Shown here in pieces: positions 35,059 to 44,123 of a stretch of DNA of 64,000 nucleotides. The translations under genes were made by a program, and so were the position numbers. The stretch is from assembly GCF_017464355.1 (NCBI RefSeq), contig NZ_JAFUAG010000045.1:62001-126000 (forward strand), in the 5' to 3' direction. Origin of the DNA: Ruminococcus sp. GTDB lineage: Bacteria; Bacillota; Clostridia; Oscillospirales; Ruminococcaceae. Numbering within the stretch: position 1 is the stretch's first letter; each line of letters starts with the position of its first letter. A model generated the notes under the pieces. The model searched no databases and had not been told where the DNA came from. It was given only the letters and a program-made list of their open reading frames with translations.

Positions 35059-36243
35059 ATGGGACTTGATTTCAGCAAGGCTTCCGTCCCCCAGGCGGCA
35101 GCCGTACCGACAACAAACGATATGCCTACAATGGCAGCAGCTCCTGTTCAGCAGGACACAGAACTCAGCGTGGTAGAGAAATACGATATCGTCGCTGACA
35201 GAGAACAGATGACCACCGAACTTGTCAACTCACCCGAGGTAGATGCGCTCGTAAGCACTATCGAGCTGGATAATCTGGATACTATCGTATCCTTCGGCGC
35301 CGAGGCTGCCGATGAGATATCCAAGGCTTCCGACCAAGTGCTCAACAGCATGAATATGTCGCAGATAGATGAGACCAGCCAGCTTATGGCTACACTGGCT
35401 AACATTATGTCCAAGTTCGATATCGACGAGGTGAAGGACGATCCTTCCTTCTTCCAGAAGCTGTTCAACAACGCAAGAAAGCAGCTGGATAAGATACTTT
35501 CAAAGTACCATACCATGGGTGATGAGGTAGATAAGATCTACGTTCAGCTGAGAAAGTATGAGGACGAGATAAAGCAGTCCAACAGAAAGCTCAACACCAT
35601 GTTCGAGGCTAATGTGGGCTTTTATCATGACCTGGTAAAGTATATCCTTGCAGGTGAGCAGGGCTGTAAGGAGCTGGAAAACTATATCGCCCAGAAGCAG
35701 GACGAGCTTGCCAAGACAGGCGATAACTCTATCCAGTTTGAACTTCAGACCCTCAATCAGGCTCTCATGATGCTTGAGCAGAGAGTGCAGGACCTGAGAA
35801 CTGCCGAGAACGTGGCTATGCAGTCCATACCCATGCTCAAGACCATGGAGTTCTCCAACTATAATCTGGTCAGAAAGATCAACTCCGCATTCATCATCAC
35901 ACTGCCTATCTTCAAGCAGGCTCTTGCTCAGGCTATACTGCTCAAGAGACAGAAGATACAGGCTGAGTCCATGGCTGCCCTTGACCAGAAGACCAACGAG
36001 ATGCTCATAAAGAATGCCCACAATACCGTTGAGCAGTCCAAGATGACCGCAAGACTTGCTTCGGGCAGCTCCATACAGATCGAAACTCTGGAAACTACCT
36101 GGAAGACTATCATGAACGGTATCGAGGAGACCAGAGGCATCGAAGCTGAGGCACGCAAGAAGCGTCAGGAAGACAAGGTTAGACTTGAAGCTATCAAGCA
36201 GGATTTCAAGGCTCACTACGACGTACCTCAGAAGAATAAGTAA
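35059..36243 (+). CDS. telA: Toxic anion resistance protein TelA
   Basis: A 394-residue TelA/YceH-family protein (B. subtilis YceH). It is mostly long alpha helices with coiled-coil character (about residues 100-390). Landmarks: FFQKLFNNARKQLDKILSKY near 135, KLNTMFEANVGFYHDLVKYI near 180, and ALAQAILLKRQKIQAESM near 287, followed by TNEMLIKNA. The family is tied to tellurite and related stress resistance; its biochemical role is unclear. It directly follows yceG. After it comes a 167-base gap with a second promoter for the terD pair. Confidence 0.95.
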   Translation: MGLDFSKASVPQAAAVPTTNDMPTMAAAPVQQDTELSVVEKYDIVADREQMTTELVNSPEVDALVSTIELDNLDTIVSFGAEAADEISKASDQVLNSMNMSQIDETSQLMATLANIMSKFDIDEVKDDPSFFQKLFNNARKQLDKILSKYHTMGDEVDKIYVQLRKYEDEIKQSNRKLNTMFEANVGFYHDLVKYILAGEQGCKELENYIAQKQDELAKTGDNSIQFELQTLNQALMMLEQRVQDLRTAENVAMQSIPMLKTMEFSNYNLVRKINSAFIITLPIFKQALAQAILLKRQKIQAESMAALDQKTNEMLIKNAHNTVEQSKMTARLASGSSIQIETLETTWKTIMNGIEETRGIEAEARKKRQEDKVRLEAIKQDFKAHYDVPQKNK

Positions 36244-36293
36244 GCTGTCTGTAAATTGCAACTGTCCGTTGCGGAACTTCCACTGTTTGTCGC

Positions 36294-36322
36294 TGGACAA
36301 GTGCGGAGGTTTCTGGTATAAT
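36294..36322 (+). promoter_or_regulatory. Internal promoter before the terD pair
   Basis: TGGACA (36294-36299), 17 bases, TATAAT (36317-36322). It could give the TerD proteins a higher level than YceG and TelA. Confidence 0.6.
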
Positions 36323-36410
36323 TGCAATTACAGAGAGATAAAGGGGCAGAGCCCCAAAGAAAAGAGACGGCAAAAAAGCCGGAAGTTCATTATTAAGGAG
36401 GAACATTATT

Positions 36411-36992
36411 ATGCCTATTAATCTTAGCAAAGGACAGAAAGTAAGCTTAACAAAGGGTAATCCCGGTCTGAAGAATATAATGGTCGGTCTGGGCTGGGAT
36501 GTAAATGCCTTCGACTCAGGTACGGACTTCGACCTGGATACAGCTGCATTCATGGTAGATGACAGCGGCAGATGTCCTACTGAGAAGGAATTCATATTCT
36601 ACGGCAACCTGGAGCATTCCAGCGGTTCTGTAAAGCACATGGGCGATAACCTGACAGGCGGCGGCGACGGCGATGACGAGCAGATCATGATCGACCTGAG
36701 CCTGATCCCTCAGAATATCTCTAAGATCGCTTTCACTGTTACTATCTATGATGCTGATAACAGAAGGCAGAACTTCGGTCAGGTTTCCAACTCCTTTATC
36801 CGTGTAGTTGACGAAGCTACAGGCCAGGAGATCATCAGATATGATCTGGGTGAGGATTTCTCCATTGAGACAGCTATCGTTGTAGGCGAGCTGTACAGAA
36901 ATAACGGCGAGTGGAAGTTCAATGCTATCGGCAGCGGTTTCCAGGGCGGTCTGGCTGCACTTTGCGGTCACTACGGCATCGACGCTGAGTAA
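36411..36992 (+). CDS. terD: TerD-family calcium-binding stress protein
   Basis: A 193-residue TerD-fold protein (B. subtilis YceC/YceD/YceE, also called general stress proteins). It starts [19 protein letters not shown], then [40 protein letters not shown] (acidic calcium-binding loops) and [21 protein letters not shown]. The family binds Ca2+ tightly through these acidic loops. Its ribosome site, AAGGAGG, is very strong. The next gene is a divergent copy 12 bases away. Confidence 0.96.
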   Translation: MPINLSKGQKVSLTKGNPGLKNIMVGLGWDVNAFDSGTDFDLDTAAFMVDDSGRCPTEKEFIFYGNLEHSSGSVKHMGDNLTGGGDGDDEQIMIDLSLIPQNISKIAFTVTIYDADNRRQNFGQVSNSFIRVVDEATGQEIIRYDLGEDFSIETAIVVGELYRNNGEWKFNAIGSGFQGGLAALCGHYGIDAE

Positions 36993-37004
36993 GGAGAATA
37001 TACT

Positions 37005-37664
37005 ATGTCGATCAGTTTGCAAAAAGGTCAGAAGGTCAGCCTTTCCAAGGAAAGCGCAGGACTTTCAAAAGTTATCGTCGGTCTGGGCTGGGACGAGGCA
37101 GGACAGCCTATGCCTCAGGGCGGCAAGCAGGGCGGATTTTTCTCGAACATATTCGGTTCGGGCAATAACACATCGGGCGGTATGCAGTCTATAGGTGGCG
37201 ATACCATTGACTGTGACGCATCTGCTTTCATGCTCCAGAACGGCAGACTTCTCAATAAAAATGATATCGTGTACTACGGGAACCTCCGCCACGGTACAGG
37301 TACAGTTGTCCACATGGGCGATAACCTGACAGGCGCAGGCGAGGGCGATGATGAGCAGATCGTAGTTGACCTCGCACAGGTGCCTCCTCAGTACGACAGG
37401 ATCGTTGTCACTGTCAATATATATCACGCTATCCAGAAAAACCAGCATTTCGGTATGATACAGAATGCGTTCATCAGGCTGGTAGATGCCAGGAACAACA
37501 AGGAGATATGCAGGTATAACCTGAGCGAGAGCTATCCCGGTATAACCGCCATGGTATTCGGTGAGATATACAGGCACGGTAATGAATGGAAGTTCAATGC
37601 CATAGGCCAGGGCACTCAGGACGGAAGCATATCCGATCTTGCCAAAAGATACGCAGGTATGTGA
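37005..37664 (+). CDS. TerD-family protein with Gly-rich insertion
   Basis: A 219-residue TerD paralogue of the preceding gene. It keeps [62 protein letters not shown] and [21 protein letters not shown]. About 35 extra residues are inserted after GWDE (residues 30-63; PQGGKQGGFFSNIFGSGNN, Gly/Ser/Asn/Gln-rich), replacing the first acidic loop region DFDLD. One set of calcium ligands may therefore be altered. A terminator follows. Confidence 0.93.
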   Translation: MSISLQKGQKVSLSKESAGLSKVIVGLGWDEAGQPMPQGGKQGGFFSNIFGSGNNTSGGMQSIGGDTIDCDASAFMLQNGRLLNKNDIVYYGNLRHGTGTVVHMGDNLTGAGEGDDEQIVVDLAQVPPQYDRIVVTVNIYHAIQKNQHFGMIQNAFIRLVDARNNKEICRYNLSESYPGITAMVFGEIYRHGNEWKFNAIGQGTQDGSISDLAKRYAGM

Positions 37665-37685
37665 TATCTGAAAAACGAGAAAACA

Positions 37686-37720
37686 GGAGAACTGCGGCGA
37701 AAGCCGCGTTTCTCCTTATT
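37686..37720 (+). terminator. Terminator after the terD pair
   Basis: GGAGAA-ct-GCGGC pairs with GCCGC-gt-TTCTCC around GAAA, followed by TTATTTTCT. Leakage through it would reach the ATPase. Confidence 0.72.
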
Positions 37721-37782
37721 TTCTGATAAATTTTTAAAGCTGCGCCAAAGCAGTTTTTGATTTGTAAGGGAGTTTAGTATTT

Positions 37783-40548
37783 ATGGACTTAAAAGGTTTG
37801 ACCTCACAACAGGTCGAAGAATCTCGCGCGAAAAACGGCTCAAATGCCATACCTGAGGCAGAGCCTACCACGTTCCTGAAAGAATTTCTGGAAACCTTCG
37901 GCGACCCCATGATAAAGATACTGCTGGCTATCGCTGCACTGATGATAGTCATGGCTGTTTTCGGGCTCGCTGAACCCTATGAGCCGATCGGTACTATCGT
38001 GGCTGTGCTGATAGTTGCTTTCGTTTCTGCGAAGACAAATGTTGCCAGCGACCAGAAGTATATCGAACTGAAAGAAAGTACCGAAAAGGATAAGTGTAAG
38101 GCTATCCGTGACGGCGCCACCAATATCATCGAAGTCGATGACGTTGTTCAGGGCGACCTCATACTCCTCCAGTCGGGCGATAAGATACCCGCTGACGGCG
38201 TGCTTGTCCACGGCAATATCAAGGTGGATAACTCAGCACTTAACGGTGAGGCTGAGGAGTGCAAGAAGACCGCCGCTGAGGCAGGGTTTGAAATGCCCTC
38301 CGAGATCACAGGTGATACCTTCGTCGATGACCACTCTCTGTTCAGAGGTGCTGTCTGTATCGACGGTGAGGGCTACCTCGATGTAAAGAACGTAGGCCTC
38401 AAGACCATGATGGGTAAAATGGCAGAAGAGATGAATGAGGAAGAACCTGATTCTCCTCTGAAAGTCAAGCTGGCCAAGCTGGCTAACCAGATCTCCGTAT
38501 TCGGTTATGTTTCTGCTATCATCATCGCTGTTATCTATATCATCTACTTCATTTTCTTCGCAAATGTTACTACCGAAGCCGGCGAGGTACTGGGCAAGGG
38601 TCCCTCTGTATTCTTCCATACCACCGAGGGCTGGGGCATAGGCGATATCATCAGCAAGTTCGTTGACGGTGTTTCTATCGCTATCCTGATCGTTGTCTGT
38701 GCAGTTCCCGAGGGTCTGCCTCTCATGATCTCTCTGGTCCTTATGCAGAATACCAGCAAGATGCTTGACCATAACGTACTGGTGCGTAAGGCTGTGGGTA
38801 TCGAAACTGCAGGTTCTCTGAACGTGCTGTTCTCCGATAAGACAGGTACTATCACCAAGGGTAAGCTGGAAGTCGTTGAGTTCTTCACCGCTGACGGTGA
38901 GGTCATACCCAATGCCGAACTTTCAAAACACACTCAGGTGAAGAGCCTGCTGGATATCTCCATAGGCAAGAACACCCAGTCACTGTTCGACGGCAACCAC
39001 AATGTCATCGGCGGTAACTTCACCGACCAGGCGCTCATGCACTTCATCGGTGAGGCTGATTTCAATGCACTCAAGGATAATAAGGATTATGAAGTTACCA
39101 CATATCAGGGCTTCAACTCCGCCAATAAGTTCAGCCAGTCAAGAATAGACAACCTGGGCAAGACCTTCTATAAGGGCGCCCCCGAAAGACTGCTGGCTAA
39201 GGCTACCAAGTACCTTGACGCTGACGGCAATATCAAGGATATCGACATGGACAAGCTCAATGCCAAGATCGACGCTCTTGCTAACAAGGCTATGCGTGTG
39301 CTGAGCTTCGGCTACTCCGAGAAGCCTATGGTAGAGAACGAGATCAATGATGACGTTGTTATCATCGGCCTGGTAGGTATCAGAGATGATGTCCGTGCTG
39401 AGGCTAAGGAAGCTATAAAGGAAGTTCAGGACGCAGGTATCCAGGTCGTAATGATAACAGGTGACCGTCTTGAGACTGCAAAGGCTATCGCCAAGGACGC
39501 AGGCCTTATCAAGACCGACAGCGACATCGCTCTTTCCTCTGCTGAACTCAACCAGATGTCAGACGATGAGGTAAAGAAGATAGTAAGAGATATCCGTGTT
39601 ATCGCAAGAGCATTGCCTACAGACAAGTCCAGAATGGTAAGGATCTGCCAGGAACTGAATCTCGTTGTAGGTATGACAGGCGATGGCGTTAACGACAGCC
39701 CCGCACTTAAGAAGGCCGATGTCGGCTTTGCAATGGGCAGCGGTACCGAAGCTGCCAAGGAGGCGGGCGATATCGTTATCCTTGACGATAACTTCAAGTC
39801 TATCAAGGACGCTATCCTCTACGGCAGAACTATCTACCGCAATATCCTTAAGTTCTGTAAGTTCCAGCTGGTCATCAACGTGGCCGCTGTACTGGTATCC
39901 GCATTCGGTCCTTTCTTCGGTGTTGAAGAACCCCTTAAGGTAACACACCTGCTGTTCGTCAACCTGGTAATGGACGGTCTCGGCGCTATCATGCTGGGTA
40001 ATGAGCCCGCACTTGAAAAGTATATGCGCGAGAGACCCAGAAGAAGAGACGAGAGCATCATCAGCAAGCCTATGGCGATCCAGATCGGTGTTATGGGCGC
40101 ATGGCTGACAGTTATGAGCTTCCTCTACTTCCTGCTGCCTGCTGCAGGCAACAGCGTAGGCGATGTCATGAAGGATCTTTCCAAGGGTCTGCTTTGCACA
40201 AACCTCTTTGACGGCAATGTTGATAAGCTGAAGACAGGCTACTTCGTACTGTTCATTCTCAGCGCACTGGCTAACGGCTTCAATGTAAGAGATGAAAGGT
40301 TCGGCATCTTCAAGGGCCTGGACCTGAACCCCGGCTTTATCAAGGTAATGCTGGCTATCATCGCTGTACAGGCAGTTATCGTTAACTGCGCACTGATACC
40401 TCTTGCACCTTTCCAGTGGATAGGCAAGATGTTCAGCTGTGAGCCTTTCGCTATCGGCGGCTGGGTAGTAGTCATCATCATGGCACTGACCATGATACCT
40501 GTTGACCTTATCAGAAAGTCACTGACCAAGCCCGCAGAAGAAAACTGA
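37783..40548 (+). CDS. Calcium-translocating P-type ATPase, PMCA-like
   Basis: A 921-residue type II P-type ATPase. Visible: an N-terminal cytosolic region; M1-M2; the actuator motif NGEAEECKKTA (a TGES equivalent reading NGEA) near residue 150; M4 with VPEGLP near 309; the phosphorylation site DKTGTITKG (D352); KGAPERLL near 465; TGDGVNDSPAL near 632; M5 QLVINVAAVLV and M6 NLVMDGLG, which keep only the site II calcium residues, as in PMCA rather than SERCA. It probably extrudes Ca2+. It lies inside the Ter locus, consistent with calcium-binding TerD. Confidence 0.93.
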   Translation: MDLKGLTSQQVEESRAKNGSNAIPEAEPTTFLKEFLETFGDPMIKILLAIAALMIVMAVFGLAEPYEPIGTIVAVLIVAFVSAKTNVASDQKYIELKESTEKDKCKAIRDGATNIIEVDDVVQGDLILLQSGDKIPADGVLVHGNIKVDNSALNGEAEECKKTAAEAGFEMPSEITGDTFVDDHSLFRGAVCIDGEGYLDVKNVGLKTMMGKMAEEMNEEEPDSPLKVKLAKLANQISVFGYVSAIIIAVIYIIYFIFFANVTTEAGEVLGKGPSVFFHTTEGWGIGDIISKFVDGVSIAILIVVCAVPEGLPLMISLVLMQNTSKMLDHNVLVRKAVGIETAGSLNVLFSDKTGTITKGKLEVVEFFTADGEVIPNAELSKHTQVKSLLDISIGKNTQSLFDGNHNVIGGNFTDQALMHFIGEADFNALKDNKDYEVTTYQGFNSANKFSQSRIDNLGKTFYKGAPERLLAKATKYLDADGNIKDIDMDKLNAKIDALANKAMRVLSFGYSEKPMVENEINDDVVIIGLVGIRDDVRAEAKEAIKEVQDAGIQVVMITGDRLETAKAIAKDAGLIKTDSDIALSSAELNQMSDDEVKKIVRDIRVIARALPTDKSRMVRICQELNLVVGMTGDGVNDSPALKKADVGFAMGSGTEAAKEAGDIVILDDNFKSIKDAILYGRTIYRNILKFCKFQLVINVAAVLVSAFGPFFGVEEPLKVTHLLFVNLVMDGLGAIMLGNEPALEKYMRERPRRRDESIISKPMAIQIGVMGAWLTVMSFLYFLLPAAGNSVGDVMKDLSKGLLCTNLFDGNVDKLKTGYFVLFILSALANGFNVRDERFGIFKGLDLNPGFIKVMLAIIAVQAVIVNCALIPLAPFQWIGKMFSCEPFAIGGWVVVIIMALTMIPVDLIRKSLTKPAEEN

Positions 40549-40558
40549 TAACCATTTT

Positions 40559-40592
40559 CACGGCTCGCACCGTTATGTGTGAGCCGTGTATT
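40559..40592 (+). terminator. Stem-loop after the ATPase gene
   Basis: CACGGCTCGCAC and GTGTGAGCCGTG form a 12-base stem (one G-T pair) with a six-base loop, but only TATTATG follows. It may be a weak terminator or processing site. A smaller hairpin, CTTATCG...CGATAAG, lies at about 40690-40722. Confidence 0.55.
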
Positions 40593-40770
40593 ATGTAAAG
40601 GTGATGAGCCTTTGCAGTGCTGCTCAAAGGCAGCATAAAGTTCCCGTGCTTATGGGGACTTTATGGCGCTTTTGAAAGAAACTACCTATCTTATCGTAAT
40701 TTTTTTGCCGATAAGAAAGTTCCGAATATCTAAAAGAGAGTAAAAAATCATGACCAAAGGAGTCTGCAAA

Positions 40771-42018
40771 ATGGAGAGAAAAATAATATCTGGAAAACGC
40801 AGCGGTTTTGAAAGCAGGGTAGCCTACCCCGTAAAGGGCAGCGCTGTTATGAACGCTGTGCCTGTTGAACAGGATTTTTCCAATGAGTATACCGAGGAAC
40901 AGCTTATGCACCTGGCAAAGCGCTTTCATAATACAAAGCGCACCTATCTGCTGGTGGACCCCCTGCAGGGCAAGCATATCCCTGTCAGCCCCACCGATTG
41001 CCTGTCCATGCTGCGCACCCTGGGGTGCAGGCTGCACGCTGAGTTCCCCAAGGCAAGACTTGTGGTGGGCTTTGCCGAAACTGCTACAGCCATAGGCGCT
41101 GTCGTAGCTGAATGCATGGGCGAGGACTGCGCCTATATACAGACCACCCGTGAGGAAGTCCCCGAGGTATCAGATTGGATAGAATTTCAGGAGGAACACT
41201 GCCACGCTACCGAGCAGAAGCTTTCTGCCCAGGGCTTTGCTGCGGCACTCTATAACACCGATACTGTCATTTTCGTTGACGACGAGCTTTCCACAGGCAA
41301 GACTCTTGTAAATATGATAGAGCAGCTGCGTAAGGCTTTCCCCATACTTTCACGCAAGGTCATAGTTGCAGCTTCGGTAATAAACCGTATGTCCGATGAG
41401 AACATACAGCGCCTTGCCGACCATGGCATGGTATGCCGTCAGCTGCTGAAGATAGATAACATCGACTATACCGATACCGTAAACAGCTACGCTATCACAG
41501 GCGCTGCCGAACTGCCCGAGTTTGATGACACAGATGATGTCATCAAGTCAGCATATCTTCTTAAGGACGAGGGCGAGCATTCCCCCAGAACAGGTGTGGT
41601 CATAGGGGAATATATCGACAGCATTTTAGCCCGCCACAGCTTTATCACTGCCGCTGACAGCAGCATGATACCCGCAGGGCGGAATATAGTCGTGCTTGGT
41701 ACAGAGGAATGTATGTACCCCGGACTTCTCATTGCCGAAAGGCTGGAGCAGAGTGGCGCCTACGACAGCGTAAAATTCCACGCAACTACCCGCAGCCCCA
41801 TAGGCATCTGCACCGATGAGGGCTATCCCATTTTCAACGGCTATAAGCTGCAAAGCTTCTACGAAAAGGGAAGACAGACCCACCTCTATGACCTTGATAA
41901 ATATGACTCAGCCCTTATCATCACCGATTCGGCTCCCCAGAATATGGACGCTGTAGCTGAGCTTGAAGGTCTGCTGCGTTACTACGGCTGCCGCGAGATG
42001 ATCGTTGAAAGGATATAA
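40771..42018 (+). CDS. PRTase_2-TRSP domain protein of the Ter biosynthetic module
   Basis: A 415-residue predicted phosphoribosyltransferase. The PRPP-binding loop is VIFVDDELSTGKT at about residues 167-179, the orotate-PRTase-like pattern. The region from residue 290 to the end (TAADSSMIPAGRNIVVLGTEECMYPGLLIAERLE, YDLDKYDSALIITDSAPQN) matches the TRSP domain that is fused to this PRTase in Ter operons. Published comparative analyses propose that these enzymes make a nucleoside-like metabolite for stress signalling. ATG 40771 follows AAAGGAG; the ATG at 40750 has no ribosome site. It is three bases from the next gene. Confidence 0.88.
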   Translation: MERKIISGKRSGFESRVAYPVKGSAVMNAVPVEQDFSNEYTEEQLMHLAKRFHNTKRTYLLVDPLQGKHIPVSPTDCLSMLRTLGCRLHAEFPKARLVVGFAETATAIGAVVAECMGEDCAYIQTTREEVPEVSDWIEFQEEHCHATEQKLSAQGFAAALYNTDTVIFVDDELSTGKTLVNMIEQLRKAFPILSRKVIVAASVINRMSDENIQRLADHGMVCRQLLKIDNIDYTDTVNSYAITGAAELPEFDDTDDVIKSAYLLKDEGEHSPRTGVVIGEYIDSILARHSFITAADSSMIPAGRNIVVLGTEECMYPGLLIAERLEQSGAYDSVKFHATTRSPIGICTDEGYPIFNGYKLQSFYEKGRQTHLYDLDKYDSALIITDSAPQNMDAVAELEGLLRYYGCREMIVERI

Positions 42019-42021
42019 GCA

Positions 42022-43077
42022 ATGTTCGGTTCGTATAAAAGTGAAGATGTTACCATTCTTCTCAAAGATATTACAGGCATGGTGCAGCCCCAGAGCACCG
42101 AGGAAAGGGAAAAGCTCATCCAGGGCGGCAGACATTACTGCGAAATGCTGCCCATTGAGTATGAACCCTCTGAGCAGTACATGAAGTCTTTCTTCATAGC
42201 CCTTGATATGTACAGCGGCATAACCGCCGAGGCTGTGGGCAGACTGGGTCAGCTCATCTATAAGGATAAGGGTGAAAAGGCCGTGCTTGTATCCCTGGCG
42301 AGAGCAGGTACCTCCATTGGTGTGCTGCTCAAGCACTATATGGATAAGAAATATAACATAAATGTGGCGCACTATACCATTTCCATAATCCGCGGACGGG
42401 GCATAGATAAAAATGCCATGGACTATATCCTTACCCGCCATGCCCCCGAGTCTATACAGTTTATCGACGGCTGGACAGGCAAGGGCGCTATCACCCGCCA
42501 GCTGGTGGAAGCTATGGCTGATTATCCTAATGTCAGCGCAGGTCTGGGCGTGCTTTCCGACCCAGCCTTCATCTCAGAAAAATGCGGTACTCACGATGAC
42601 TTCCTCATTGCCAGCAGCTGCCTGAATTCCACAGTATCAGGTCTTCTCAGCAGGACCTTCCTCCGTTCGGATATCATAGGCGAAAAGGATCTCCACGGGG
42701 CGGTCTTCTATAAAGAACTTGCCCATAAGGACCTCACCTATAAATTCATCGACACCGTTGAGGAGCATTTTGACTTCGGCGATTATGACCTTACGGAAAC
42801 TTCCGCCGATACCGCAGAAAATACTATGGAGGAGGTAAGAAACATCTGCCGTGAATTTGATATCTCGGATATCAACCTGGTCAAGCCCAGCATAGGCGAA
42901 GCCACCCGCGTGCTGCTGCGCCGTATGCCCTGGAAAATGCTGGTACACAGCCTTGATGACCATGAACATCTGGGACACCTTTATCAGCTGGCCGAGGAAA
43001 AGGGCTGCGAGCTGGTGGAGTACCCGCTGAAACACTACCGCGCCTGCGGGCTTATCAGATCAATGGCGGATAACTGA
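42022..43077 (+). CDS. PRTase_1-PELOTA (StiP-family) protein of the Ter biosynthetic module
   Basis: A 351-residue protein of the StiP family (sometimes labelled a cysteine protease). The N-terminal two thirds are a PRTase-like fold with LVSLARAGTSIGVLLKHY near residue 93 and IQFIDGWTGKGAITRQLVEA near 147, the latter resembling a PRPP loop. The C-terminal 65 residues (INLVKPSIGEATRVLLRR, DDHEHLGHLYQLAEEKGC) match the PELOTA RNA-binding-like domain. The reaction is not established. It is coupled to the PRTase_2-TRSP gene upstream and to the HAD gene downstream. Confidence 0.87.
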   Translation: MFGSYKSEDVTILLKDITGMVQPQSTEEREKLIQGGRHYCEMLPIEYEPSEQYMKSFFIALDMYSGITAEAVGRLGQLIYKDKGEKAVLVSLARAGTSIGVLLKHYMDKKYNINVAHYTISIIRGRGIDKNAMDYILTRHAPESIQFIDGWTGKGAITRQLVEAMADYPNVSAGLGVLSDPAFISEKCGTHDDFLIASSCLNSTVSGLLSRTFLRSDIIGEKDLHGAVFYKELAHKDLTYKFIDTVEEHFDFGDYDLTETSADTAENTMEEVRNICREFDISDINLVKPSIGEATRVLLRRMPWKMLVHSLDDHEHLGHLYQLAEEKGCELVEYPLKHYRACGLIRSMADN

Positions 43078-43078
43078 T

Positions 43079-43834
43079 ATGAGTAAGATACTTTTAGCCT
43101 GTGACCTTGATAATACGCTGATACATTCCTACAAGCACAAACGTCAGGGCGATATCTGCGTTGAGATACTGCGTGGCAATGAACAGGGCTTCATGAGCAG
43201 CCGTGTGTATGATAAGCTTTCTCATCTTCCCGAGAGCATTGAGCTTGTGCCCCTGACTACCCGTTCGGTGGAGCAGTTTGAGCGTATCAAGCTCCCTGCG
43301 GGCAGCCACACCCGCGCCATTACCACCAACGGCGGCATACTTATCGAGAACGGTGTGCAGAATGAGAAATGGCGGGAAAAACACCTGCGCTGTGCTGCCG
43401 AACTCATGCCCCTGCTGAAAAAGCTTCATGCTGAGCTGGAGGGCGATCCGTTGCTGAATGTGGTGCGCATCGTCGATGATATGTACCTTTACATATCCTG
43501 CAGTGACCCTTCTTATGTGGGAAAATTTATGGATAGATACGAGAGCATACCCGAACTTGATGTAATGGCCTCGGGCAGGAAGATATACTTTCTTCCCCCG
43601 AAGATAAACAAAGGCAGCGCCCTGCACCAGCTGGCTGAAAAGGAAGAATTTCCCTTTACCGCCGCCGCAGGTGACAGCACTATCGACCTGCCCATGCTTG
43701 AACAGGCCGACCATGCTATCATTCCCGAAAGCCTTGATAAGCTGCTGAAAAATCCCTCCCGCAGTGTATACCGCGGCGACGGCGATCTCGCAGAGTTCGT
43801 GGTCGATACCCTTGCGGGGCTTCTGGATAAATAA
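43079..43834 (+). CDS. HAD-superfamily phosphatase of the Ter biosynthetic module
   Basis: A 251-residue HAD hydrolase. Motif I, ACDLDNTLIHS (residues 7-17), contains the nucleophile and acid Asp pair. Motif II lies in PLTTRS near residue 60, and motif IV is AAAGDSTIDLPMLEQAD near residue 198. The cap between motifs I and IV resembles COF-type or sucrose-phosphatase-like members. In Ter operons such a HAD usually follows the two PRTases and probably dephosphorylates their nucleotide product. Its ATG lies one base past the previous stop. Confidence 0.9.
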   Translation: MSKILLACDLDNTLIHSYKHKRQGDICVEILRGNEQGFMSSRVYDKLSHLPESIELVPLTTRSVEQFERIKLPAGSHTRAITTNGGILIENGVQNEKWREKHLRCAAELMPLLKKLHAELEGDPLLNVVRIVDDMYLYISCSDPSYVGKFMDRYESIPELDVMASGRKIYFLPPKINKGSALHQLAEKEEFPFTAAAGDSTIDLPMLEQADHAIIPESLDKLLKNPSRSVYRGDGDLAEFVVDTLAGLLDK

Positions 43835-43855
43835 AAAGCGGCACTCTACCGTTCG

Positions 43856-43995
43856 CAATACGAAAAAATAAAGCCATAGTACTTATCGGCATAAGCTGTA
43901 AGTACCATGGCTCTTTTATTATGTTTATCCCAATTTTGTTGTGTATCGTTTCACCCGACGAAAGAGTGGGAAACAATACGAAAAAAGCCATTCTG
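43856..43995. repeat. Imperfect direct repeat in the intergenic gap
   Basis: CAATACGAAAAAATAAAGCC (43856-43875) recurs as CAATACGAAAAAAGCCATT (43974-43992), 118 bases apart and flanking the terminator. It may be a small duplicated remnant. The rest of 43921-44063 holds no gene that I can support. Confidence 0.5.
43872..43920 (+). terminator. Terminator of the Ter biosynthetic genes
   Basis: AGCCATAGTACTTA and TAAGTACCATGGCT form a 14-base stem with one mismatch and a 13-base loop, followed by CTTTTATT. Confidence 0.82.
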
Positions 43996-44063
43996 TCTCA
44001 GCAGTAATACACTTCAAATTTGGGAGTTGAATTTTTTGGGTGGATATATTTCCGTAACGCAGT

Positions 44064-44101
44064 TAAAAAAGCCCCCGGGCGCTAAGAAAACGCTCAGGGG
44101 C
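44064..44101 (-). terminator. Terminator of the zinc-ribbon gene
   Basis: On the minus strand GCCCCTGAGCG pairs with CGCCCGGGGGC, followed by TTTTTTAAC. It lies about 25 bases after the stop. Confidence 0.82.
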
Positions 44102-44123
44102 AGGATGTTTTTTTATGTAAGTA

